Assembly (NCBI RefSeq): GCF_000166195.2
Contig: NZ_CM001403.1
Span: 1,240,001 to 1,304,000 of the forward strand
DNA: 64,000 bases
Direction of reading: 5' to 3'
DNA from: Mucilaginibacter paludis DSM 18603
Lineage (GTDB): Bacteria; Bacteroidota; Bacteroidia; Sphingobacteriales; Sphingobacteriaceae
The position numbers and the translations under genes were made by a program. Positions 28,291 through 35,889 of the stretch are shown here, in pieces. The notes beneath the pieces were generated by a model. That model ran no database searches. It worked only from the letters and a program-made list of their open reading frames with translations, and was not told the DNA's origin. Within the stretch, counting starts at the first letter, position 1. Each line of letters starts with the position of its first letter.

Positions 28291-29097
28291 ATGGATCAGG
28301 AATTTTACAAGCATATTTTTAATAAGCAGCAATTTATTGAGGCTGTGCCCTCTAACAAACAAATGTCAGACTGGGCGCTGCAAATTATCAGCTTGCTTTA
28401 TCCTGAACATTCAAGACAGGCCTATACCACCGTTAAACAACTGGAGGCTGAATTTGCAAAATTAGAGCAGGAACTTTGCGAAATTTTAGATGCCACCCAA
28501 GCCTGTCGCGATTGCGATAATGATAAGGTGGCGCATTCATTTTTTGAGCAGATCCCCGAATTGTACCGTCTGCTTAATACAGATATCCAGGCCATTTTTA
28601 AAGGAGACCCGGCCGCGCAAAGCGAATTTGAAGTGGTGCGCGCTTATCCCGGCTTTTATGCCATTTGCTTTTACAGGCTGGCGCATTGCCTTTACCAGCT
28701 AAAAGTGCCCCTGCTGCCCCGCATATTAACGGAGCATGCGCATTCAACAACCGGCATTGATATTCACCCGGCAGCTGTTATCGGGGAATATTTCCATATC
28801 GACCACGGTACCGGCATCGTTATTGGCGAAAGCTGTGTTATAGGTAAAGATGTTAAGCTTTACCAGGGTGTTACCTTAGGCGCCTTAAGTGTAAGCAAGG
28901 ATATGGCCTTTACCAAGCGCCACCCTACGGTTGAAGATAATGTGGTGATCTATTCCGGCGCTACTATTTTAGGCGGCGAAACCGTTATTGGCCGGGATAG
29001 TATTATAGGGGGCAATGTATGGCTCACCAAAAGTGTGCCCGCTGGCTCAAGGGTATATCATAAACCCGATATCCAGGTATTAAAACGCGAACTTTAA
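28291..29097 (+). CDS. cysE: Serine O-acetyltransferase
   Basis: The enzyme transfers acetyl from acetyl-CoA to L-serine, the first step of cysteine synthesis. The N-terminal half is helical (about 1-130), and the C-terminal half is a left-handed beta-helix of hexapeptide repeats with the family signature DIHPAAVIG, HIDHGTGIVIGE and VKLYQGVTLGALS, ending near KSVPAGSRVYHKP. The frame is open from a TTG at 28240, and ATG 28255 is also possible; ATG 28291 (MDQEFYK) fits homologues best from memory. It lies 11 bases before cysM, so the two form one operon. Confidence 0.9.
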   Translation: MDQEFYKHIFNKQQFIEAVPSNKQMSDWALQIISLLYPEHSRQAYTTVKQLEAEFAKLEQELCEILDATQACRDCDNDKVAHSFFEQIPELYRLLNTDIQAIFKGDPAAQSEFEVVRAYPGFYAICFYRLAHCLYQLKVPLLPRILTEHAHSTTGIDIHPAAVIGEYFHIDHGTGIVIGESCVIGKDVKLYQGVTLGALSVSKDMAFTKRHPTVEDNVVIYSGATILGGETVIGRDSIIGGNVWLTKSVPAGSRVYHKPDIQVLKREL

Positions 29098-29108
29098 AAC
29101 GACATAAC

Positions 29109-29981
29109 ATGGCAGGCATTATAGATCTGGTAGGTAATACGCCAATGGTTGAGATCAGCAAACTGAACCCCAACCCCAATGTAAAAATATACGCCAAACT
29201 GGAAGGTAATAACCCGGGTGGCAGCGTAAAAGATCGCGCCGCGCTGAATATGATCCGCAGTGGAATAGAACGCGGCGAGATCAAACCCGGTATGAAACTG
29301 ATTGAAGCTACCAGCGGCAACACCGGCATAGCCTTAGCCATGATAGCCCGCCTGTTTGACCTGGAAATTGAATTGGTAATGCCCGATAACTCCACCCGTG
29401 AGCGCACGCTCACTATGGAAGCTTTTGGAGCCAAGGTTACCCTGTTGGATGGCATTGAGCGCTGCCGCGATTATGCGGAAGAAAAAGGTGCCACAGGCGA
29501 GTTCTTTTTGCTGAATCAATTTGCCAATTCGGATAATTATATGGCCCACTACAAAACCACCGGCCCCGAAATGTGGCGCGATACCGAAGGCCACATTACT
29601 CATTTTGTGAGTGCCATGGGCACCACCGGAACCATTATGGGCTGCTCGCGGTTTTTAAAGGAAAAAAATAACGATATCCAGATTGTAGGTTGCCAACCCA
29701 TTGAAGGCTCGTCTATTCCCGGCATACGCCGTTGGCCAGAGGCCTATCTGCCTAAAATATTTGACGCTTCGCGGGTTGACCGCGTGATGGATATTTCGGA
29801 AGAAGATGCCACACAAATGGCCCGCAAATTAGCCAGAACCGAAGGTGTATTTGCTGGCATGAGCAGCGGTGGCGCGTGCTCTGCGGCTATACAGTTAGCC
29901 AGCGAACTGGAATCGGGCATCATCGTGTTCATCGCCTGCGACCGTGGCGACCGGTATTTGAGCAGTACCTTGTTTGGATAA
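29109..29981 (+). CDS. cysM: Cysteine synthase B / O-acetylserine sulfhydrylase
   Basis: This PLP enzyme makes cysteine from O-acetylserine and sulfide. It starts with the family opening IIDLVGNTPMVEI; the PLP lysine is Lys41 in PGGSVKDRAA. The phosphate/substrate loop appears as EATSGNTGIALA and the glycine-rich loop as MGTTGTIMGCSRF. The length of 290 residues is CysM-like, shorter than CysK. It is paired with cysE directly upstream, so the product of CysE is the substrate of this enzyme. Confidence 0.92.
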   Translation: MAGIIDLVGNTPMVEISKLNPNPNVKIYAKLEGNNPGGSVKDRAALNMIRSGIERGEIKPGMKLIEATSGNTGIALAMIARLFDLEIELVMPDNSTRERTLTMEAFGAKVTLLDGIERCRDYAEEKGATGEFFLLNQFANSDNYMAHYKTTGPEMWRDTEGHITHFVSAMGTTGTIMGCSRFLKEKNNDIQIVGCQPIEGSSIPGIRRWPEAYLPKIFDASRVDRVMDISEEDATQMARKLARTEGVFAGMSSGGACSAAIQLASELESGIIVFIACDRGDRYLSSTLFG

Positions 29982-30017
29982 GCAAATTAACAAATCACTT
30001 ACCGACCGGATATTTCA

Positions 30018-30052
30018 ATGCTGATGATTCACTATTTGTGAGTCGTCAGCAT
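30018..30052 (+). other. RNA hairpin downstream of cysM
   Basis: Bases 30018-30032 (ATGCTGATGATTCAC) pair with 30038-30052 (GTGAGTCGTCAGCAT) over 15 positions with two T-G pairs that work only in the plus-strand transcript. No T tract follows, so it is not a classical terminator; a 3' stabilising structure is possible. The rest of 29982-30239 shows no recognisable gene. Confidence 0.5.
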
Positions 30053-30239
30053 AAATTAAACATTCATCTTACCGTACCGTACAGGCCTTGTGGTGGCCAA
30101 TTCATTTTAACCGCTAAAGGCATAAATCAGTGGTCAAGCATCTTTACTTACCTGGCTATCTTTGAACATTCGGATAACATAATTTGCTTAGTGCATTTTT
30201 TCGTCATAATTCTTATTTTTATTTAAAAGATCGGCAATC

Positions 30240-30743
30240 ATGATACTATTTGCATACGCATCCAACATGTACTTTGAGGATTTTGCCACTCATATTCCGT
30301 CGGCAAAAAACCTGGGGGGTAGCCTGTTTACCCGGATACGAATTTGTTTTTAACAAGATCGGCGCTGATGATTCGGCAAAAGCCAATGTAGCCCGTGTTG
30401 CCCCCCAAATGCTGCCGTTTGGGGAATACTGATAGAATTAAGTGAAGAGGACCGCTTGAGGGTTTTTAACCCAAACCAGGACTGGGCTGAGCACCTGGAA
30501 CTTGTTCCGCTGAATTGTACCGGCGCTGATGGTAAAACTTATGAAGCTTATGTTTTTATTTCCAGGCCGCATGCCGTAAGCAATTATTTATTACCTTATG
30601 ACTGGTACCAGGAAAAGCTGGTCACGTTTGCCCGCTGGCAGCAATTACCGGAAGAATACATTAACCAGTTAAGCCAGATGGAAAGTAAACCGGACCCGGA
30701 CGAAAAAAGGCGCGCGAGAAGATTAAAGAAGTTTAGAAAATAA
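30240..30743 (+). pseudogene. Gamma-glutamylcyclotransferase-like (GGCT/AIG2) gene broken by two frameshifts
   Basis: The frame from ATG 30240 gives MILFAYASNMYFEDFATHIP (the FAYxSNM opening of the GGCT-like fold) but runs into TAA at 30348. Sequence homologous to the family continues in the +1 frame (GVACLPGYEFVFNKIGADD) and then returns to the first frame (AAVWGILIELSEEDRLRVFN, later EAYVFISRPHAVSNYL). The switches coincide with a run of six G near 30322 and a run of six C at 30401-30406. One G fewer and one C more would give an intact protein of about 167 residues. It is therefore either truly broken or carries homopolymer errors. Confidence 0.8.
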
Positions 30744-30753
30744 ATTGAGCAGC

Positions 30754-31095
30754 ATGGCCTATAACGAAACCCTTGCCAACCGCGTTCGCGAAATCATAGC
30801 CGATTCGGGAGAAGAACGCGTGGAAGAAAAAAAAATGTTTGGGGGATTGTGTTTCCTGGTGGACGATAAAATTTGTGTGGGTGTTAATAAAGACCGGATG
30901 CTGGTACGCCTTAACCCTGCCATCTTTGAAGATGCCCTCGAAAAAGAAGGTGTTGTACCTATGGCCCGCGAAGGCAGGGGCATGAAGGGTTATGTATTTG
31001 TGATAGATGAGTTTCTGAGCAGCCCCCAGGAGCTAAATTATTGGGTTAAACTTGCGCTCGAATTTAACCCTTTAGCTAAATCGAGCAAAAAGTAA
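30754..31095 (+). CDS. TfoX/Sxy N-terminal domain protein
   Basis: This is a 113-residue protein with only the TfoX N-terminal domain: VEEKKMFGGLCFLVDDKICV and later GRGMKGYVFVIDEFL. The best start is ATG 30754, 10 bases after the previous frame; a TTG at 30745 is possible. Full TfoX regulates competence in gamma-proteobacteria, but single-domain versions occur widely and their role is not established. It probably shares a transcript with the broken GGCT-like gene upstream. Confidence 0.85.
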   Translation: MAYNETLANRVREIIADSGEERVEEKKMFGGLCFLVDDKICVGVNKDRMLVRLNPAIFEDALEKEGVVPMAREGRGMKGYVFVIDEFLSSPQELNYWVKLALEFNPLAKSSKK

Positions 31096-31177
31096 CTAAA
31101 GCTTCATTATAAGTAATGGACCCGGACAACGGGCAAAAATACGGATAACTTTTGAACATTGTAGATTGTCAGGTGCA

Positions 31178-31430
31178 GAAAGAAAGTGCGCAAAGGCCTG
31201 ACTACACGCCGGGCCGGGTTTGGCTTGCGGGTGGAAGGATCGGGCAGTCTTGATTTTATTCACCTCTTATTTGTTTTTTAAGGTGTTCATGAGCTCCCTA
31301 CGGTCGGTTTTTGGTTACTTTTTGTATCAAGACAAAAAGTGACAAGCCCCTTCCCGCGGCGATTGAGCGGGACGATGCTCTAAGTTAAGAACACTGATTA
31401 TCGAAGCAAAATATATACGCTGATAATCAA
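31178..31430 (+). repeat. Dispersed structured repeat E1, copy B
   Basis: It matches copies A, C and D in the GCCGGGCCGGG, GGATCGGGCAGTCTTG and TTGAGCGGG blocks. Compared with A and D it has the extra segment at about 31258-31305 with CACCT...AGGTG and GAGCTCCCTACGGTCGG. Base changes in its hairpins are compensated (31247-31254 with 31326-31333; TTACTTTTTGT with ACAAAAAGTGA). It fills most of the gene-free stretch 31096-31477. Confidence 0.85.
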
Positions 31431-31477
31431 ATATTTAAGAAGACATCATCATAAAGAACAATTCCCAAATATAATTT

Positions 31478-31687
31478 TCATTTACTGTCGTCTTTTTCAA
31501 CCAACTCCATACCGCATTTGGGGCAGGTACCAGGTTTGCTGCTCACTACCGCAGGATGCATGGGGCAGGTGTATTGGATACCGTTTACTTTTTTTGCAGA
31601 CAGGGTATCGGCTTTTGAGACTGGCTGGTTGCTGTTACAGGCTGTAACGAGTATCAACAGGCTCGTTAACATGATGATGATTTTCAT
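31478..31687 (-). CDS. Small lipoprotein with heavy-metal-binding (HMBD) domain
   Basis: The 69-residue protein has a leader with lipobox VTAC and a single short domain, YTCPMHPAVVSSKPGTCPKC followed by GMEL. This Cys-Pro-Met-His plus CPKCGM pattern is the heavy-metal-binding domain usually fused to copper P-type ATPases or CusB-type efflux proteins. Here it stands alone as a membrane-anchored form, so metal capture in the periplasm is likely (inference). No efflux genes are nearby. Confidence 0.85.
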   Translation of the reverse strand: MKIIIMLTSLLILVTACNSNQPVSKADTLSAKKVNGIQYTCPMHPAVVSSKPGTCPKCGMELVEKDDSK

Positions 31688-31889
31688 GCCGCTAATTTAA
31701 TTTGTTGTTTCCACAAAACCAGATTTATCGTTCGTGCTTTTTACGATGTATTTGCATTATTGAAAATTACCCACCTTTAAATACAATGCACAAATTCATA
31801 CCATCGCAAGGCTAAACAATATGATATATAACCTGCAATCAAACTATTTTTTAGTTGAATGGTTAACTAAATGTACCAAACAATCGACC

Positions 31890-32078
31890 ATGAAAAGCGC
31901 CAACTCCAAAGACAAACCATCACCGGCAGATACCCCAACCAAACGCCCCGTAGATAACGGGCATAAAAGTGTTGTTAAAAAATCCGACAAAGAATATCAC
32001 GCCGATGAGCGTAAAAACGACAATGTTGCCCAAAAGCACGAGAACGAAGAGCAACCTGTTAACCCGGTGAAGAAGTAG
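31890..32078 (+). CDS. Small highly charged hypothetical protein
   Basis: About 62 residues from ATG 31890 (MKSANSKDK); the frame extends upstream to 31821 but that part looks non-coding. The composition is Lys/Asp/Glu/Asn/Pro-rich with no hydrophobic core, so it is probably disordered. The codon pattern and position make a real gene plausible but not certain. No family recognised. Confidence 0.4.
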   Translation: MKSANSKDKPSPADTPTKRPVDNGHKSVVKKSDKEYHADERKNDNVAQKHENEEQPVNPVKK

Positions 32079-32089
32079 TTATTGGTTGA

Positions 32090-32262
32090 TGGGTCATTGA
32101 GTTATTATGTTACTCAGTTATTGAATCTATTGTAATCACACTATTCCAGTTGCCAGTAACTAACAACCCAATAACGATTAACCCAGTAACCAATAACTCA
32201 ATAACGATTAACCCAATAACATAATAACTATTAACTCAATAACCCGCAACTAAACCCCTACC
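32090..32262. repeat. Spacer of CAATAAC/GTTATTG 'word' repeats before leuS
   Basis: The left part is built of GTTATTG, TCATTGAG and AGTTATTATGTT words, and the right part of their reverse complements. Examples are AGTTATTATGTT at 32100-32111 against AACATAATAACT at 32218-32229, and the 17-mer CAATAACGATTAACCCA twice (32169-32185, 32199-32215). The whole spacer can fold back on itself. Confidence 0.8.
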
Positions 32263-32311
32263 TAATTACACAAAGTTTACTATTTTCGCACTTCATTCGG
32301 AAAAAAGCGAA

Positions 32312-35300
32312 ATGGATTATCAATTTAAAGACATCGAGAAAAAATGGCAGTCGTTTTGGGCGGCCAATCAAACGTTTAAGGCTGATAGCCAGTCAACCAA
32401 ACCTAAGTACTATGTTCTTGATATGTTCCCTTACCCCTCAGGGGCAGGTTTACATGTGGGGCATCCGCTTGGTTATATCGCTTCCGATATTTTTGCACGC
32501 TACAAACGCTTAAAGGGTTTTAACGTATTGCACCCTATGGGGTACGATTCGTTTGGTTTACCCGCCGAGCAATACGCCATACAAACCGGGCAGCACCCTG
32601 CCATTACTACCGAAGATAATATTGCTACCTACCGCCGCCAGCTGGACCAGATCGGTTTCTCGTTCGACTGGAGCCGCGAGGTGCGCACCAGTTCGCCCGA
32701 CTATTATAAATGGACCCAATGGATTTTTATGCAGTTGTTTAACAGCTGGTATAATAAGGAGGCTGATAAAGCTGAATCAATCGATGTATTGATACAACAT
32801 TTTGAAACCGCCGGTTCAAAAGGTATCAAAGCGGTAAGCGACGATGATACTGCTACCTTTAGCGCCGACGAATGGAAAGCCATGGGCCACAATGAGCAGC
32901 AAACCGAATTGTTAAAATACCGCTTAACCTACCTGCGCGAAAGTACCGTTAACTGGTGCGCCGCCTTGGGTACTGTTTTAGCCAACGATGAGGTGAAGGA
33001 CGGATTCTCAGAACGCGGAGGCTACCCTGTTGAGCAAAAGAAAATGATGCAGTGGAGCATGCGCATTACTGCTTATGCCGAGCGCCTTTTGCAGGGACTC
33101 GACCATATTGACTGGCCCGAGCCCTTAAAAGAGATGCAACGCAACTGGATTGGCAAAAGCGTTGGCGCAATGGTGAAATTCCGCCTCACCCCGGCCCTCT
33201 CCAAAGGAGAGGGAGTTGAAAAAACTTCAAAAGAAATAGCCCCAAAAACAAGCAGCTTCGGTTATGAAACTGCTGATAAAAATTTGTGGGAGATATTAAA
33301 AGCTAACTCGCGCTCCAATCGCCAAAACTTAACAGAAGCTGAAAATATTCTGTGGCAGTTACTCAGGAACAATCAATCTGGTTACAAAATTAGAAGACAG
33401 CACCCTATTGATGGTTATATTGCTGATTTTGTTTGTTTAGGCAAGGGCTTGGTTATCGAAGTTGATGGTGGATACCATATCGAAACTCAAGAACAAGATG
33501 AACTTAGGACAAAAGTTTTGAATGATTGGGGATTTGACGTTATTCGTTTTAGCAATAATGAAGTTTTAAGCAATCCGGAAGACGTTGTCAAGGCCATAAA
33601 AACTAAGCTTGATAAGCAGGCCGACAGAAAAATTGACGAAAAGCAAGATTCTGAAGTCCTCTCCTTTGGAGAGGATTTAGGTGAGGCTTCTTTTATTGAA
33701 GTTTTCACCACCCGTGTGGATACCATTTTTGGTGTTACCCTATTAGTGATAGCCCCTGAGCACGAATTGGTTCAGGCATTGACCACGCCCGAGCATAAGG
33801 CCGCAATTGATGCCTGTATAGCACAAACCAAAAAGAAATCGGAACTGGACCGTATGGCAGATACCAAAACCATTTCGGGTGCTTTTACCGGAAGCTACGT
33901 GGTTAACCCCTTAAACGGAAACAAGATCCAGATTTGGATAGCCGATTATGTGCTGGCTGGCTACGGTACCGGCGCGGTGATGGCCGTACCTTCAGGAGAT
34001 CAGCGGGACTACCTGTTTGCGAAGCATTTTAACTTGCCGATCATCCCGATACTGGATTCCCAAAACATTGAAACCGAAGCCGACCCTACCAAGGAAGGTA
34101 AATATATTAATTCGGATTTTATCAACGGCCTGGAGTGCAAAGAAGCCACCACTGCCGTTATTGCCAAACTGGAAGAAATAGGCATGGGCAGCGCCAAAAT
34201 CAATTACCGCCAGCGCGATGCCATTTTTGGTCGCCAGCGTTACTGGGGCGAGCCTGTTCCGGTTTATTTTAAGGATGGCCTGCCGTATCTGATCGAAGAA
34301 AGCGAATTGCCTTTGATACTACCCGAAGTTGATAAATACCTGCCCACAGAAAGCGGCGAACCACCTTTGGCAAGAGCCGAGGATTGGAAATACAAACCCA
34401 AAGCAGCCCCTGGGGCTGGATTTGCTTACGAGTACGAATTAAGCACAATGCCTGGCTGGGCCGGCTCAAGCTGGTACTGGTACCGCTATATGGACGCGCA
34501 AAACCCCAATGAGTTTGCCTCAAAAGAAGCGATTGCCTACTGGAAAGATGTTGATTTGTACATCGGCGGAAGCGAACACGCTACCGGACACTTATTGTAT
34601 AGCCGCTTTTGGAATAAGTTTTTAAAGGATATTGGTTTGGTGATTGAAGAAGAACCCTTTAAAAAGCTGATTAACCAGGGGATGATACAGGGGCGCAGCA
34701 ATTTTGTTTACCGCCTGATAGATAATGACGGCCGCGGCACTAATACATTTGTTTCTTTTGGCTTAAAAGATCAGTACAATACATCATCAATCCATGTTGA
34801 TGTTAATATTGTAGAGAACGATATATTAAATATCGAGAAATTTAAACAATGGCGTCCTGAATTTGAAAATGCAGACTTCATTCTGGAAAATGGTAAATAT
34901 ATCTGTGGTGTTGAAGTTGAGAAAATGTCTAAACGTTATTATAACGTTGTAAATCCCGACGACATTGCAACTCGTTACGGTGCCGATACGCTACGCATGT
35001 ACGAAATGTTTTTGGGCCCGTTAGAGCAAAGCAAACCCTGGAACACCAACGGTATTGAAGGCGTATTTAAATTCCTGCGTAAATTTTGGCGCTTGTTCCA
35101 TACCGATTCCTGGGATTTTAAGGTATCAGATGAGGCACCTACTAAAGCGGAGTTAAAATCTTTACACAAAATCATCCGCAAGGTTGAAGAAGATATAGAC
35201 CGTTTCTCGTTCAATACTTCGGTATCCAGCTTTATGATTGCCGTTAATGAGTTAACCGACCTTAAATGCAACAAGCGCTCTATTTTGCAAGACATGGTGA

Positions 35301-35608
35301 TCATCCTCTCGCCCTATGCGCCGCATATCTGCGAGGAGTTATGGACGTTGCTTGGTAATGCCCCCGGTACTTTATCGTATGCTCCTTACCCTAAATTTAA
35401 CGCGGCTTATTTAATTGAGAACGAGTTTGCTTATCCAATCTCTATCAACGGAAAAACCCGTATGAATTTAAACGTACCACTTAGTTTGGAAAATACCGAA
35501 GTGGAAGCCATGGTATTGGGCAATGCCGATATTCAAAAATACCTGGAGGGTAAAACGCCCAAAAAGGTAATTGTTGTAAAAGGCCGCATTGTCAATATCG
35601 TAATCTAA
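32312..35608 (+). CDS. leuS: Leucyl-tRNA synthetase with in-frame DUF559 insertion
   Basis: Class I synthetase that charges tRNA-Leu and edits mischarged products. The HIGH-type motif is HVGH at 48-51 and the KMSKS-type motif is KMSKR at 871-875. The protein has 1098 residues, whereas removal of residues 291-461 leaves about 927, a usual size for the phylum. Those residues interrupt the CP1 editing domain between [10 protein letters not shown] and [13 protein letters not shown] and encode a nuclease-like domain (see separate entry). The frame is kept throughout, so a full-length fusion enzyme is expected; whether editing still works is unknown. A near-consensus box TATTTTCG lies 23 bases before the ATG. 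A terminator follows at 35630. Confidence 0.95.
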   Translation: MDYQFKDIEKKWQSFWAANQTFKADSQSTKPKYYVLDMFPYPSGAGLHVGHPLGYIASDIFARYKRLKGFNVLHPMGYDSFGLPAEQYAIQTGQHPAITTEDNIATYRRQLDQIGFSFDWSREVRTSSPDYYKWTQWIFMQLFNSWYNKEADKAESIDVLIQHFETAGSKGIKAVSDDDTATFSADEWKAMGHNEQQTELLKYRLTYLRESTVNWCAALGTVLANDEVKDGFSERGGYPVEQKKMMQWSMRITAYAERLLQGLDHIDWPEPLKEMQRNWIGKSVGAMVKFRLTPALSKGEGVEKTSKEIAPKTSSFGYETADKNLWEILKANSRSNRQNLTEAENILWQLLRNNQSGYKIRRQHPIDGYIADFVCLGKGLVIEVDGGYHIETQEQDELRTKVLNDWGFDVIRFSNNEVLSNPEDVVKAIKTKLDKQADRKIDEKQDSEVLSFGEDLGEASFIEVFTTRVDTIFGVTLLVIAPEHELVQALTTPEHKAAIDACIAQTKKKSELDRMADTKTISGAFTGSYVVNPLNGNKIQIWIADYVLAGYGTGAVMAVPSGDQRDYLFAKHFNLPIIPILDSQNIETEADPTKEGKYINSDFINGLECKEATTAVIAKLEEIGMGSAKINYRQRDAIFGRQRYWGEPVPVYFKDGLPYLIEESELPLILPEVDKYLPTESGEPPLARAEDWKYKPKAAPGAGFAYEYELSTMPGWAGSSWYWYRYMDAQNPNEFASKEAIAYWKDVDLYIGGSEHATGHLLYSRFWNKFLKDIGLVIEEEPFKKLINQGMIQGRSNFVYRLIDNDGRGTNTFVSFGLKDQYNTSSIHVDVNIVENDILNIEKFKQWRPEFENADFILENGKYICGVEVEKMSKRYYNVVNPDDIATRYGADTLRMYEMFLGPLEQSKPWNTNGIEGVFKFLRKFWRLFHTDSWDFKVSDEAPTKAELKSLHKIIRKVEEDIDRFSFNTSVSSFMIAVNELTDLKCNKRSILQDMVIILSPYAPHICEELWTLLGNAPGTLSYAPYPKFNAAYLIENEFAYPISINGKTRMNLNVPLSLENTEVEAMVLGNADIQKYLEGKTPKKVIVVKGRIVNIVI
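33183..33687 (+). mobile_element. DUF559 endonuclease-like insertion element inside leuS
   Basis: The 505-bp segment is bounded by inverted repeats: GCCTCACC at 33183 and GGTGAGGC ending at 33687. Inside each lies a palindrome (CCCTCTCC-AAA-GGAGAGGG at 33195-33213; CCTCTCC-TTT-GGAGAGG at 33658-33674). The coding content matches DUF559 (Vsr-like PD-(D/E)xK fold): [14 protein letters not shown], then [16 protein letters not shown] with Asp372, then VIEVDGGYH with Glu383 and Asp385, then [15 protein letters not shown]559 genes and CTCTCC/GGAGAG palindromes commonly go together in Bacteroidota (recalled). The element has no start or stop of its own here. Confidence 0.85.
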
Positions 35609-35629
35609 ACCGGCAGAGAAACCTTAATC

Positions 35630-35660
35630 AAAAATGCCTGCAATGCGGGCATTTTTTGTT
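35630..35660 (+). terminator. Rho-independent terminator of leuS
   Basis: The stem AAAATGCCTGC / GCGGGCATTTT (11 bp with one G-T pair, loop AAT) is followed by TTGTTT and overlaps a T tract. It lies 22 bases after the leuS stop. Confidence 0.8.
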
Positions 35661-35834
35661 TATAAATGTTGCCACCGTATAACACTCAGCAAATATTTAC
35701 GCAAGGGTATTTTATAATATCAATTAAAAGCGCAATAGATTAGCTAAGGCTTACCTCTTGCGCTTTAGCATGGGCTTAAGATTAACATCCTGTTAAAAAT
35801 ACCGGTTCATCAATGCTATTGTGACAATATTTTG

Positions 35835-35866
35835 TTGAGCAAGCTGTAACAATTAAATTATTTTTG
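35835..35866 (+). promoter_or_regulatory. Putative promoter of the barrel gene (TTG ... TATTTTTG)
   Basis: TATTTTTG at 35859-35866 fits the -7 consensus TAnnTTTG and lies 23 bases before the ATG. TTG at 35835-35837 (or TTTG at 35831-35834) stands 21-24 bases upstream as the -33 element. Confidence 0.5.
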
Positions 35867-35889
35867 CCTCTAATAATCAAAATATAAAA

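Noticed and set aside
27538..28362. Several frames of 60-90 codons inside E1 and E2 repeats (also 38990-39238 and 41089-41401)
   Set aside because: The frame is not kept between repeat copies, and changes between copies preserve base pairing rather than amino acids.
29982..30226. Open frame after cysM (continuing an out-of-frame reading to 30226)
   Set aside because: It begins inside cysM in another frame, has no start of its own and no recognisable motif. The part after the cysM stop contains an RNA hairpin instead.
33182..33694. Intein in leuS
   Set aside because: No Cys/Ser at the left junction, no His-Asn/Cys at the right junction and no LAGLIDADG or Hint blocks. The content is DUF559-like and the ends are inverted DNA repeats.
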